A DNA stretch of 64,000 nt from Cerioporus squamosus (Eukaryota; Basidiomycota; Agaricomycetes; Polyporales; Polyporaceae): contig JABYQS010000084.1 of assembly GCA_022592435.1 (NCBI GenBank), positions 100,559-164,558 on the forward strand. Direction: 5' to 3'. How positions within the stretch are numbered: position 1 is the first letter of the stretch; each line of letters begins with the position of its first letter. This document shows, piece after piece, positions 25,051 to 37,039 of this stretch. The notes beneath the pieces were generated by a model. The model was given only the letters and a program-made list of their open reading frames with translations. It searched no databases and was not told where the DNA came from. The position numbers and the translations under genes were made by a program.

Positions 25051-25869
25051 ATGTCGGACTCCGCGAAACCACAACGACCCCTCTCCGACATCGAGGCAGC
25101 AACCATATTGCTCAAGCTACACCGCGATAAAACTCCTCCACCTGGAGACAGACGTGGTTCAAGGCTTGGAGGCCACCCTCGCCGGGTATGGAGTTGCTAC
25201 AGTTCGATTACACAGAGCGACAGCACTAACAGAGACTATGACAGCGAGATTCGAGTACGGCAACTCGGGACGGTGGTTCTCTATCAGCTCTTGAGCGATG
25301 GAACGCTCAAGCTGCCAGAGGACGCACCGCTAAGCGCGGACGACATTGTTGCATCGACGGGGTCGATGTCCCACCTCATTCGCGCCCACCCGTCGCTGGA
25401 GCGCGTTCTCGCCCAGCCATCAATCCAGTATGTTGTCTTACTTTTGTTTTCGAGCGGCCATACCCACATCTGCTACAGACCGCCCGTGCCGCCGCCTCCA
25501 TCGCATTCAACGGCACCACTTCCTCCTCCGCCGCCGATATACGCACATCCTCCTCCGCCGATATTCGCACATACTCCTCCGCCGATATACGCACATCAGC
25601 ACTCCAGCACCAGGTGAGTGTGGTAGCCTTCAATTGCGAGTCCGCGACACATGTGTTCACAAACGCATCCGGTCAGTGCCGTTGTCCCTCCGCCCATCCC
25701 CGTCCCGACAGCGCCGCCCAGTCGCGGTGCGCAGTCTGGGAAGGCGAGTCGTCCAAGGAAGGCGACCTCCGCTCGGGCGGCAGCGCGCTCAAGCTCGAAA
25801 GGACAGTCCTCAGACCTCCGCCGCGCCGCCATTGTGGCCGCAGCCAGCCATGCGCCACACCCACAGTAG
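25051..25869 (+). CDS. Proline-rich protein of unknown function (family A)
   Basis: Three exons join in frame: 25051-25427, 25479-25613 and 25677-25869. The first intron is 51 bp and the second 63 bp, both GT-AG. The protein starts M-S-D-S-A-K-P-Q-R-P-L-S-D-I-E-A-A and has a conserved-looking block (LKLPEDAPLSADDIVAST, LIRAHPSLERVLAQPSIQ). Exon 2 is a proline-rich tract with a threefold P-P-P-I-Y/F-A-H motif. Exon 3 is an Ala/Arg/Ser-rich basic tail ending A-A-S-H-A-P-H-P-Q, about 234 aa in all. A degenerate copy lies on the opposite strand at 35 kb, so this is a family rather than a chance frame. An alternative frame through exon 2 (R-P-Y-P-H-L-L-Q-T-A-R-A-A) is also preserved in the copy, leaving some doubt about the splice choice. 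No known domain was recognised. Confidence 0.55.
25525..25596. repeat. Three tandem 24-bp units inside the proline-rich exon
   Basis: The unit is close to CTCCTCCGCCGATATACGCA plus CAT, three times with a few changes. It codes for repeated P-P-P-I-Y-A-H. The length of 24 bp keeps the frame. Confidence 0.85.
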
Positions 25870-27345
25870 GTTGCTGCCTCCGCTGCGAATATATTGGCAG
25901 GGCCAGCTGCTGCTGGCCGGGCTTCGAGTTAGTTTGTTTCGGCAAGTGAAGCCGCCGGCAACGGCGGATGCCCTCCTCCAACAAGTACATGCTACTGATA
26001 TTGCGGTCACTGACGACGCAGTACTAGGTCGTTATGCTCTGTCTTCTCCCGTCGTCAACGTTCCTTATTCATTCCTTTAACCTTACATGTATCCTTATCA
26101 TGCTCTGATGCTCTGGTCTCGTCTGTTACGCTTACAAGTATGACGATAAGTATATCCCGTTATGTGATATGACGACAGCGTGTCGCACAGCGGTCTCAGC
26201 ACATATCGCACCGACTCTGATTGCTGTTCTTGACGTCGAGAGCGTGGGAAAGCGTTGAGTAACCTCAGCTATGGATTACCTAAGCATAGTTGCTCTTGCC
26301 GTCGCCCGTCGTGACTCGTGGCAGGCCGTCTTCTCTCGCTCAACGTAGCATCGGTGGATTACCACTGGCAATACCAGCACTCACACCATGATTGACTACT
26401 TCCGGGAGCCTATCGGCGTCGCTGAATTCTTGATCCATCTCATGATGCGGACTGGACCGACTCGACCAAAGAGTCGGACAGCAGATGTCAATCTGAGTCT
26501 CACATTCCCCTCCGCCGTCGTAACCCGCATCGAGTGCTATACGGACCACATAGTACGTCAATGGGTGTGCCGTGATTGGTCCAGACGGATCTGATTGTTC
26601 TAAACCCTCAGGGCAGGCCGCCTTTGTGCGCAGCGCTGGCGCAGTGGCTCCGTGGTTTCCATGGGTTTGTTATGGTCTGTCATGATGGGGCGTCGCTGAT
26701 GAACTCGATAGCCACATTTTCCCAGAGTACCTCGTGGCCTGACGACCATTCGTCATGGCTTATGCGAAAGTCCAAATGGCGCCTACCTCCCTACTACCTA
26801 GGCAAGGGTTCCCTGCAAGCAAGTGCAACCATGGCTGTACGCCGTAATCAGATGTATGTGCGCGACCTGACAATTGGCAGAATTGTAAGCTGACTGGGGG
26901 CACACAAGTGCAGGCAGAAGCACAATTGGAGGCCATAGCAGGCCATGGCCGAGATGCCGCTAATTCCAACGCTTTGCTGCCCTCGCATTGCGGAGTTCGA
27001 ACATGATCCGCGCGCAACATCGACAAAGGACATCCGATACCGCTACATCTGTCCAGGCCCGTATCCGCTTAGCGCAGCAGTTTTATGAAATAGCCGAGGG
27101 CCACCAGAGTTTTGGTAGGTTTTGGTGCACATGTCTCCGCTGCCTAACGTGATTGATCTCCCACTCAGCGCGCACAATCGCAACTTCGTTCATCCCGTCT
27201 GAGCGCACAATCCAAACCCTCCTTCCGCCAGCCGGTCTGAATATATATATGGCTCTGTGTCGGTGTTTCTTGCCTCAGTTATTCCTGCGCTCTCCCCAGC
27301 AATCACTACGTCGCTTACCCTCTCCCTCTCTTGCCACTTGCCGCC
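25870..27345. other. Intergenic, promoter of the next gene at its right end
   Basis: No gene is supported between the proline-rich gene and the finger gene. Plus-strand frames at 26388-26594 and 26576-26893 are short and unrecognised. The right end carries the TATA box described separately. Confidence 0.45.
27238..27252 (+). promoter_or_regulatory. TATA box of the finger gene at 27346
   Basis: TGAATATATATATGG lies about 95-105 bp upstream of the ATG, a normal distance for a fungal core promoter. No other alternating AT run lies nearby. Confidence 0.6.
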
Positions 27346-28847
27346 ATGTTCACCAACGTCACCGCTCCCTGCTACATCGCCGAGCCGGTCTCTCACCCTG
27401 GCCGGCGAGAAGAGCTCCCTTTCGAGTCTGAGTCGGACCTTCTCGTCTCTGTCCCGCAGCGGCTCTCGGCGATGCTGCCCCATCGGCTCCTCCCCCACTA
27501 CGACACGCCGGACGGGTACAGGCAGGAATACGATGTACAGACAATCTGGACCTGTGCGCATTACCGGGTCTGCTGGGACCCGGAGGATGATTGTCGGTAC
27601 CAGATCCGCTCGGAGGCGGACTGCCTCACTTTGAGGGTCGGACCTCTGGCTCTCGTCCCGCCAAAGGTCGTCCTCTCGCCAAGGTCCACATGGCCTCGGG
27701 AGCTCAAGTCTTCCTCCGTGAGTACCTCTGCAGAGGAGGCAGAGGTAGTCGACGACGTTCCGCTACTCGTCCTGTCAAGTTGTGAGCACGGGACGGTGTA
27801 CATCCAGGTGGGTCTTGATACATCTCAAATTACGCATCAGCTTATACTAAATCCTCAATACCTTGCCTAGGCGCGCTCGGCCCCCTGGGAGCCACCCCTC
27901 CTCAAGCCCATCACTCTTCGGCCGGAGTTCGAGTCAGGGCGAGTCGGACAAGGTACTTCCTCCCTCAAGAGGAAACGTAGCACCTCCCCACCTGCCGACG
28001 CACCGACTGTAGGCCCGAGCGTTCCTACCAGTATGCCTCTTTCATCCTCGGGTGCGTGCCTCGTACTTTCCAAACCATCGCCGTCGCTGACGTTCACATC
28101 CCTTCATCCACGTCAGCGGCCTCCTCCTCTCCAGCGTCCACGGAGCCCTCCCGAAGGACGAGGCAGGCCAAGAACACCGCGTTCGAAAAGTTCACGTGTA
28201 ACATCAAGAACTGCACGACGGTCTTGACCAGCGACGAACTCTGGGTGGCCCATCTGCAGGACACGCACCTCATCCCCTGCAAGGAGGAGTGGAAGTCGGG
28301 CAGCTGCTGTCCGTGCTGCCCGGAAGGAAGTCAACGGCGGCCGACGTACGTGACCTGGTCGACGTTCGTGCGCCATCACAAGGGAAAGCATCGGCCCATC
28401 GGTAACGCCTTGAGGCCTTGCCCAGGTGGTGGAGGCTGCTCCTTCGTATTGAAGGGGATTCGAGATGATTCCCTTCAGCGACATCTGGTGGACAGACACA
28501 AGATGACGAACGCCGAAGCGCTGCAGAAGATCCATGGCAAGGATAAGGATAAGGACAAGGAGAACGTGCCTCCTGCCGGGCCTGTTGCAGGACCGAGTCG
28601 GGCGCGCCCGGCAGTGGACGAGCCCGCGGATGGCCTCTACCGCGTCGGGGAGGTCTGCGGCGACGACGAGGACTCCTCATCCGCGCCCGACAAGGGCCAG
28701 AAGGACTCCGACTACGAAGAGGACTCCGGGTCAAAGTATGACTACGAGGAGGATTCCGGGTCGGAGTATGACGACTACGAGGAGGATGCTGGGTCCGATG
28801 AGGAGGAGGAGCCGAAGCAGAAGAAGAGGAAAACGTCGCATAAATGA
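27346..28847 (+). CDS. W-T-C-domain / C2H2-like finger protein (family B, intact member)
   Basis: Three exons (27346-27807, 27871-28030, 28117-28847) keep phase exactly and give a protein of about 450 aa. Exon 1 (M-F-T-N-V-T-A-P-C-Y-I-A-E-P) codes for an N-terminal domain with HRLLPHYDTPDGYRQEYDVQ, T-I-W-T-C-A-H-Y-R-V-C-W-D-P-E-D and G-P-L-A-L-V-P-P-K-V-V-L-S-P. Exon 2 is basic and Ser-rich (L-K-R-K-R-S-T-S-P-P, a likely nuclear localisation signal). Exon 3 gives C-N-I-K-N-C...W-V-A-H-L-Q-D-T-H, C-C-P-C-C...F-V-R-H-H-K-G-K-H and C-P-G-G-G-G-C...L-Q-R-H-L-V-D-R-H, then an acidic tail with D-Y-E-E-D-S-G-S repeats and a terminal K-Q-K-K-R-K. The role is inferred to be nuclear. The gene at 38.5 kb shares the N-terminal domain. 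Confidence 0.72.
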
Positions 28848-29879
28848 GCTCGCATCGTGAGTCCCAAGTTCGCTTGCAATGCTCTTCTGCGTTCTCCAGT
28901 CTGTCTTCTACTCTCTGCTCTTGTTCCTTCAGGATCGTCCGGGCTCACCTTGAATCGCTATCCCCCTGTTCATCATCGACTGTTCGCATGTCTCTGCTCC
29001 CGAGTATCATTATCATCTGCGCTTTCAAACCATACCCCATTCCTGTTGCCTGTTGTCTTTCCCCTTGTTGTCTGTCGTCTCTCCCCTCGCATTCTTCCCT
29101 GTTATCTGTCTTCATGTCGAATCTCTGTTGTTGTTCCATCACTTCGTGCTCTGTACCGGCGTACTTAGTCGCTATCCACCCTGTTTTCCCGTAACGTACC
29201 ACTCTTCGTATCGCTATCCACCGCAATGTATCCCGCTCCCAGTACCCAGTACCAATACAGCACTAGTCCCAGTTCACCATCTCCCAGTCTGGAGCTCCCG
29301 ACGCTCGCGGTCGCGCACGCGGGGAGGGGCGGGGTGCGACGAGCGCCCCCCCGCACTTGATTGATCAAAGATGCGTCGGGAATACAGTGTTCCTGCACGC
29401 TCGCTGCAGCCAATCTCAAGGCTATCTCGCCTCGATGCCGGCGGCGCGCATGTGCATTGTGCACCACAAGGTCCCAGAGAGCCCAACGCCCAACAACAAC
29501 GCACAGCGTGCGGCCTCATCTCGGCGTCGATGGGAGCGTCGCGAACGCCGCGCGGACTCGCCCGCGGGCGCGCGACCGTCTTGCGTCGCACCCATTCCAT
29601 GCAGCAGAGCGCATCTATAAAGATAAATAATCTAGCGTACAACACGAGCGTACAAGCGATAGCAGCGAGCGACAGCGACGGCGAGAGCAAAGCGCGAACC
29701 TAGAGTAGCAATACAGAGATGCAAAGCGTCCGAGACTCCGAGTCCAAAGCTGGCAGTAGAGTCTAAGTCAGGCTGAGCCCATCGAACCACACGTTACACC
29801 AAGACCGACGCATCTTGATCGTCCTCCTCGAGGCCTCCATGTCCATCCATCCGACCATCCAGCCCCCCCGCGCGCGCAT
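28848..29879. other. Intergenic, pyrimidine-rich then GC-rich
   Basis: The first 400 bases after the finger gene are strongly C/T-rich on the plus strand (many TTCC, CTGTT and TCTC tracts). The rest is GC-rich with short overlapping frames. No gene is supported. The right part is the 3' flank of the convergent O-methyltransferase gene. Confidence 0.45.
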
Positions 29880-32800
29880 TCAGTGCCCACCCTCGAAACT
29901 CGCCCCATCCCAATTCTCCACGCGCCCACCCTCGCGCAGCCCCGCCCTTCCCGCGCGCACCTCCACCGTCGCATGCGCGAGCCCCAGCTGGCTCTTCGAC
30001 CTGATCTTCTTCAGCTCTCTCATCTTCCCACCCTCGGAGTCCGCGCGCGCCCTTCCCGGGACCGGCGGGCTCTCCTCGACGCCCGGCAGGCTCGGGATCG
30101 ACATCGCCGACGAGCCCGCGCTCGCGCCCGCACCAAGACCCGGCAGCCGCGGCGTCGACGCAGCAGCAGCCGCGAGTTGCCCGAGGCCGTGGTTGTCGCG
30201 CGACGTCGGCGAGCGCAGGTTCGCCATCGACGCCTTCGTAAACTCGAACACCTGGCTCGCCTTCTTCTTGAGCGACGTCCGGCTCGGCCGCGCGCGCACC
30301 TTCAGAGGCGGCGCAGGCTCAAGCGCGGGCAGGAGCGTTGGGCCTTCGCTGTAAGCAGAGACAAGCGGGCTCTGCAGCAGCGTGTCGTCCGACGAGGGTC
30401 CAGCAGGAACTCGAGGAAACTGCACGGTGTCTTGCAGACCAGCCGAAGAGCTGTTCACAGCCGGAGACAGTATGCGAACTTTCGAGTCGGAACGCGTGTG
30501 GAGAACCCGGGCTGGGGAACGGATGTCCGGCATAGGAGGGGTGATGAGAGACAGCTTCGGACGTCTAGACTTCGGCGGCTTCCCCGCCTCGAGCTCTGGG
30601 GGCGGAAGTGGTGGTAGTTGCTTCTCCGGGGTGACGACCTTGCCGCCTTTCGCAGTCGGTGCGTTCGGTGCGGACTTGCTGCGCCACCAAGGAAGGAGTG
30701 GTCGTCTGCTCTTCTGCGCAGGTTTGCGTATGGCCTCTTCTGTGGGCAGCGCGGTTTGTGACCCGAAGGAATGGTCCATCCGGATGCTCTCTGGCGCACT
30801 CAGCACTGAGCCTGAACGACCACGTCCGGTCGCCTCTTGTGCTGTGGAAAGAGAGTGATCTTGAGTTCCTGACCACCGACCGAGTCGATATATATGCGTA
30901 CCTGAAGCCTTCACATTTGTCACGGTTCCTGAGCTTGAGAACGAAGAGGAAATCGCCTCCGGAATGTCGATCGGCACCGCGGTCATATGGCCAAAAGATG
31001 AGCTCTCTCCATGAACGACGTCAACGATCTTCCAGCCCGCAGTTTGCACGAGCGCGGCCATCTCTCGCAATGTACGTTCTTGTGCATTGAACGTTACTCG
31101 CATCTTCATGGAGGTCAACTGAGCAACAGTCCGTTCAAGTGGAGCATGGAAGAGACGTACCGTCAAGTCCAGCCAATATGCATTTGCGTTAGCCTTGCCG
31201 AGATTGGGCAGAAGTGGGGAACCTTGGGGTGCCAAGGATCGAACCATCCCAGGAAGAGGGTCGTCTTCGGAGGCCGTGTCCTCGTTCTCGTCGAAACATG
31301 CATGAGGCAGAATATGATCCGCAATGAGGAGCTTCGTGTCCGGGGTCGCTGCTTGCCGAAGGTTCAACAGGATCCTGTGATCATCATGAGCTACCGAGTA
31401 CCTGGCGAGCAGTGATATACGCACTTGGTCACAAAGGCGTCCGGCCAATCATGCGTCACGACTCTCAAAATGTACACAGACGGCACCGCAGGCTCCCTGC
31501 AATCAGGGAAAACGAGCGTGGGCTGGGGCAGGAAGAAGTCGTGACCCAGGAACATGGCTCGCCCAACGTCCAACATCTCCGGGCAGCGCTCGCGCCATGC
31601 CTGCGGAACAGATGAGTACCGTAGGCCACCAAATGCGGACATCGCGACTTACAGCAACACCGTGTTCGGCCACCTGTGGTCGGTCCTGTATGACGAACTT
31701 CAGGTGTGGGAACGTGTGCGCCAACAGCATGGCCGTGGATCCTATGCCTCCGCCCACGTCAACGACCACGGAACCCTCGTCAAGTTCGTGCCAAGGAAAG
31801 CCTGGAAGCCCGGTGAGTCGCGTCGCTGCAGGCTGCGGAAGGTACTTACCTCCGATGATGGCTCCTGGGACCTCCCAGGCGGCAGTTCCCGTCATAGCTG
31901 GACCGAACCTCTTCAGCCTCGCCTCGTTCCCTGGGCGCTCCAGCCATTCAAAGTAGGGGGTATTCGTTCCAAAAGCGACGTTGAAGGGTGCGTGCATAGC
32001 ATGTGCGTCTCCTGTTGTTCCGGAAGATAGCGTAGGGAGGTAGCAATCTGTAAGGAAGCTCGCGGACTTGAACAGCTCGTCGGTACTGTCAAGGAGGCAT
32101 GAGCACAAGTAGGGAGCGAAAGATCTTTCCAGACTCACCAGAGGTTGACGAATGCAGCAATGCCGTTCGTCGACTCGTACTTGTCCTGGGATCTGGAACA
32201 TGGCGTGAGTCTGACGTTGGTGGGACGTCGATGTTGATACTCACGGACGCCGCAGGTCATCCGGAGTCTTCCCAGAGTCCATGATGGCAGATATGCGGTT
32301 GTTCGCGAAGACATTCGGGCGGACCTCGCGGGTGATGTGGTGCGTAGCGAGAAGACGAAGCATATGTGCTGAGAGGATGCGTCAGAAAAGTCTGCTTTGG
32401 CAGAGAGCACATGGGACGGACACAGTTTCCCTTCATCGACGTTGACGTGTCGACTGAGCTCGCTGACATGCATGCCGTCCGGACCCGCGGCTCGCAGAAG
32501 CTCGACAGTATGCGAAGCCTCAAGGAAGCGCAGGCACGCGGGGAGGTGGTACTGGAGGGCGCTCAGCAGCGTTTAGCGTGTACAAAAGGGGAGACTTACA
32601 CCCATCGCGGCATCGCAGAGCGTGAGGAAGGGACGATGGACGGTGGCGCTAATTTGGCCGCACGCCGCCACAATGCGGTTCGTGGCGGCGATGACATCCG
32701 GATGGGAGGCCAGGGATTCCGCGGCGTCTGTGGACTGGTCGTGCTCTTCCGTTGGATAGTAGGGCATGTCGAGCGAGGGGAAGTCGAGCACGTTCACCGT

Positions 32801-33079
32801 CACGTCCGAGTCGAGCGAGGCGCCGTTGCCAGTCCGGCGCGGCGTCTTGGGCGTGCGTGCTGCAGAATAGGGCACGTACTCGTCCTCCTCAGTGTCTTCA
32901 TCGTCTCCCGGCCGCGGAGCTCGTCGACGATATGGGGTGCATGGGGAGGTGAGGACAGTGTAGGGCGTCGTAGGCGTCGGGGAGGAGGAGTCGAGGGACG
33001 CGTCACGGTAGATGCGTTCGATGTCGTCGAGTGCGTCGCCAATCAAGGCGTAGAGAGAGCGAAGAGCCGCTAATGTCAT
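29880..33079 (-). CDS. SAM-dependent O-methyltransferase with a long Ser/Pro-rich C-terminal tail
   Basis: Class I plant/fungal-type O-methyltransferases of small aromatic or polyketide molecules share this core. The reverse strand starts M-T-L-A-A-L-R-S-L-Y-A-L-I. It gives a helical dimerisation region with a Ser/Thr-Pro insert, a winged-helix part (H-V-S-E-L-S-R-H-V-N-V-D, HHITREVRPNVFANNRIS) and T-N-T-P-Y-F-E-W-L. The SAM-binding loop V-V-V-D-V-G-G-G-I-G-S-T-A follows, then F-V-I-Q-D-R-P, and T-H-D-W-P-D with the expected catalytic-base His. KILLNLRQAATPDTKLLIAD is formed across a 50-bp intron, then F-N-A-Q-E-R-T-L-R-E-M. Fungal O-methyltransferases usually end here. This frame runs on for about 300 residues, rich in Ser, Pro and Lys, with P-P-L-P-P-P-E-L and clusters of basic residues, to TGA at 29880. 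I saw no second domain in the tail. Confidence 0.85.
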
Positions 33080-34589
33080 GGCTCGGTGCCGCGTAGGAAG
33101 CCGCCGTGGTCGCGTTTGTCGCGCTGGAGGGCGGAAAAGAGGGCGTCGTCGCTGTCGCTGACGGTGGAGAGAGGGCAAGGGGCGTCGGGGGCCGCGGAGA
33201 GAGGGCCTGGGGTGATACAGTGCTGTGACATGGAGTTATGTTGGGGGATGATATAGCGATCGCGAGGGGCACGGGGCGTCAGCGGACGTCAGAAAGAGTT
33301 GCAGAGCAAGGATCAGCATCGACGCCTTCCACAAACTGCCCTTTTAGGCAACCCGACGCGTCCTGTCACGATCCTCTCCTCCTCGGTCACACCGCCACCG
33401 ACGCGGCACGGCTCCGCGAGCGCTGATCCTCCCGCCACCTCCTGCCCTTTTCTGGCCTCTCCCCGGCCACACGCCGCGATGAGTCTCTATCAGGCACGCC
33501 CCGAGTTATTGCTGCGCCTCCGGGGCCTTGAGCCCCGCATAACAAGCCCCGCGTCAATAACCGGGCAGGCAATGTAAGATATTCGGGCGCGTCCACAGCA
33601 TCAACGCTGCTTACCGTGACCGTCTTTTCTGTTCATTCAATGTTCTCCCAGGGCCGTCTCGTCGCCCTCGTCCTCGGCATAAACATGCATGTCGATCTGT
33701 CGCTCTCCAGAAGAGCTCGAAAAAGGGCAGTGTGCGGGCCCGAGCTCGCGTTACCGCCCCGGCTAGGCGATATTCAATATCCGACTGCATTCCACCCCGT
33801 TCTCACACGAGCAAGACAGGTATGTTTCCAGAGCTAATGCATACGCCGTTCCGTGCTCTCGACTCACACGGGACTTCATCAGCGAGCGAGCTTGAGCTTG
33901 TGGCTACAATATACGAGAACTTACATGCACGCCGTCATGACGCGCCTCAGACCAAGTGCGGCACACTCAACCCACCCCGAGGTCCATCTGGAGCTCACCC
34001 TCGCGCGAATCGCTTTCGGGCCCAGGGCCAGGAGCCCCGAGCGGCGTCATGCCCAGGAACGGAAGCCCTCCCGCCGCTACTAGAAGGCCCAGGCTGAGGC
34101 GAAGGACGGCGCTCGAGAGCCTGGGTGTGCGGAGAACACGGAGTACGCACGAGCGCACGCACCTTCCGGAACGTGTCCGTGGCGGCACCGTCGTGAGCGT
34201 GTCACACTTCGTATGTAATTGGTTGGGTTCTATCATAGAAGGATGTGTCTGCGTCTGATACCATGAGAGGAAGAGCCTGAGCGTCCGGACAAGGACCTGC
34301 GCCAGCTCGAAAGGAGCCACGTCGATAGTAGGCGGATAAGACGCCAATGCCAAAGGGCCGACGGAGGCCTGCGACGTCACTGACAGGACCGACACAAGGT
34401 GTTTGTCAGACACACGAGACGCGAACTCGCAGTGAACCACACTTACCCGGTGCCGAAGTGCCCAGGAGGAAGAATATGCGTAGTGTTCGAGTGGGATATG
34501 CTTTGCCTGCCTCGTCCTGTCGCACATTCGTGCGCGATGACTGATACTTCCACCGTCGGGTACCGGCACCCCACCTCACGGAAGTCTAT
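33080..34589. other. Intergenic, no gene seen
   Basis: This is the 5' flank of the O-methyltransferase gene plus about 1.3 kb of sequence without a supported gene. Near 34480-34510 a short stretch (TTTGCCTGCCTCGTCCT) also occurs at 34705-34722, inside the finger-gene fragment. The outermost part of the mosaic described next may therefore begin here. Confidence 0.4.
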
Positions 34590-35560
34590 GCCCAAGGTGC
34601 GTGTCTTGCAAATGGGCCACCCAGAGTTCTTCGCTAGTCAAGACCGCCGTGCAGTTCTCGATTCCACGTCCACACGTGAACTTTTCGAACGGAGTGTTCT
34701 TTGCCTGCCTCGTCCTTCGAGAGTGCTCCGTAGACATTAAAGCTGATGAGGGGAGCTAACGTGGCCGAATGATGGGCGTGAGTAACAGCGGCGGCGACGG
34801 TACGAGAAGCCTGAGGCACGCACCCACTCGGAGTTGGCCGTCCTCGGTCGTCTGCTCTGGTACATCCTTCAATGCGGCCTGCACTCTCTCAAATTCCGTG
34901 TACCCGACGGAGGATGAGCGAGGCATAGGAACGCTCGAGTCGACAGTTGTTGGAGGCGGATGGGGTGGTAGCACGTTTCCTCTCCTTGAAAGAACCGTCT
35001 TGTCTGAACACTCTGGTACATCGGCGACGGTAGAGGGAGTGGTGCCACTGAGTGCGATGGGGGCGGCTCGTGCGGTCTGTAGTAGGAGATGTGGGTATGG
35101 CCGCTCCGAGACAAAAGGAAGACAACATACTGGATCGATGGCTGAGCGAGAACGCGCTCCAGCGACGGGTGGGCATGAATAAGGTGGGACATCGACCCCG
35201 TCACCGCAACGACACATGTCGTCCGCGCTTAGTGGTGCGTCCTCTGGCAGCTTGAGCGTTCCACTGTCGCTCCCGAGTTGATAGAGGTAGGTTACTCATG
35301 TGCCGAGCTGCGGAGGCTGAGGCATATGGCGTGCTGTAGCGCCTTGCGCACTCGCATCTCCCTGCTGTGGCCTCTATTAATGCCGTCGCTCTGCGGACTC
35401 AAACTAGAGCAACACGTACCCGGCGACAGTGGCCTCCAAGCCTGCGGCCTTCGACTCAGGAGGACTCGTGCAGCCACTTCCCGCGGTCCGAGTCGGCCCT
35501 CCCAAGGACTCCGCAAGAAGCGCAACACAAACCGGAACGGGCTAGGCTTCCACATGAATA
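34590..35560 (-). pseudogene. Chimeric fragment: family A copy joined to pieces of family B
   Basis: Read on the minus strand, 35560-35040 aligns with the proline-rich gene at 25.1 kb (ALKLP-coding stretch, S-M-S-H-L-I-H-A-H-P-S-L-E-R-V-L-A-Q-P, the same short intron). The poly-P-I-Y-A-H tract is missing. The sequence then changes near 35010-34890 into one matching the exon 2/intron 2 junction of the finger gene at 27.3 kb (AGAGGAAACGT, CCGAGCGTTCCT-like, then CTCATCCTC). Finally 34735-34590 matches part of its exon 3 (the C-T-V-L-T-S-D-E-L-W segment in inverse). No single frame runs through. It looks like a rearranged, non-functional composite. Confidence 0.6.
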
Positions 35561-36507
35561 ATGGGTGATTGCGTGGAGTAGTTGCAACGAAAGCCGCGTA
35601 TGACCCGCTACCTCCGGAGGGTGTTGCTCAAGGCCTTGGAGACGTGGACGAAGACAGAGATATCGTGGGCCCACAGTTGATCGATGCCGTGAGGCAAGTG
35701 AGTTGTCTGTGAGGACACTTGATGCAGCGGACAACCGCCGCCGCAGTGTCCAGAATTGCTTACGGACAGTTCGGTACCTGGTGAGGCCAGTCGAGAGTTG
35801 CGAGCTATCAGCCCACATCCAATGCACGCGCAGACAATCAGGAAGGACACTCACCCTAATGAGCACGCTGACGTCGCTTGCGGCTCAGCACACGCCGATG
35901 CTTGAGCTTCAGGGTCGGGTCCGCTCATGCCTCTGCAGCGCGTCCAGCCGCGCGAACTCGAGCTTTCACACCGCGCACCAGTTCATGTACTTCCAATGCA
36001 GATGCGTCTCGAAGTGCTTCATGAGTTGGTCCAAATTCTTGAAGCTCGCGGTGCACGGCGAGCCGTCGCTCGTCGACCGGCCCCAGTTGCGGGGTATGTA
36101 CGACGGGCGATCGTGTAGCCGGGAACCCTTGGAATTCGACAGTAGGTAGACGTGTGCGAGCGGTATTGGCATCACGGTCCAGAGATACCGAAACCACCCT
36201 CGGAGAGGGTCAGCGAGGCGGTGACTGACGATGCCGACGATGCCCAAGTGTCCTCCACGGGAAGAGGCGAGCTGCTCGACGAACAAGCTCGGTAGGTGGC
36301 GTGGTTATAACAAGTGGGTTTGGGTCACAGGTAGGGGTGTGAGAGTAGTATGTGGGATATGTGAGGGGTAGTGAACCATGGCTGCAGGGACGGGTTCTGC
36401 CATGATGTGGACTCTGCCGTGAGAGGCACATGACGCGAGCGCGAGCGAGAGCGAACGCTGCTGACGGAGGAGTCTGTTCGCGACGACGTAAGCAATATGA
36501 CCTACAG
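35561..36507. other. No supported gene
   Basis: Sequence between two pseudogene fragments. Several frames of 60-150 codons overlap on both strands, and none shows a domain or a shared paralogue elsewhere in the window. Confidence 0.4.
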
Positions 36508-36864
36508 TTATCCAACAGCTGATGGAAAAGACTCACAATAGGGTGTCGTAGGCATCCAAGTTACCTTCAGCAGGATAGCCGTCGCCTCAGTCCATCGGAA
36601 ACTGGAAGATGAACACGTTGTCGCAGTCGTCCCCGGGTTCGTCATTGTCGTAGACAGGCGGAGCAGGTTCGATGGAGAGGGGAGCGGCCTTGAGAAGGTG
36701 GCGGGCACTTCTTCAGCAACGTATATCGTCCTCAGCACTCGGCCTCGTGAGGTATGCGAGCTTTGGTATACCGTATCACACCCAGGCCGGCTGCAGGGGA
36801 ACTCGACGATGAAGTGTTTGTCCCTCACATGCCGGGTCCAGTTATACACTGGCTCGTCGACCAC
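36508..36864 (-). pseudogene. Zinc-finger gene remnant
   Basis: The minus-strand frame reads Y-N-W-T-R-H-V-R-D-K-H-F-I-V-E-F-P-C-S-R-P-G-C-D-T-V-Y-Q-S-S. This resembles the last two fingers of the gene at 9.9 kb (C-L-T-R-H-I-R-D-T-H-W-V-V-E-F-R-C-S-Q-P-G-C-P-A-V-Y). The final His pair is lost and the frame drifts into unrelated sequence. No upstream acidic region is attached, so it is best read as a 3' fragment of a family B member. Confidence 0.55.
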
Positions 36865-37039
36865 GTTCGCAGACCCACGAAAGTCTCGAATTGTACGCTC
36901 AGGTCGGAGGGAGTTCCAGGATGCGATGAGCAGCTTCTCGGACTCGCAGTGAAGCTTCTCCAGGTTGAATGAGCACCCACGAGAAATGTACCTCGTCCTC
37001 TCAAACCCGGGCTGTTTGGTACAATCCTCGTGAAGACGA

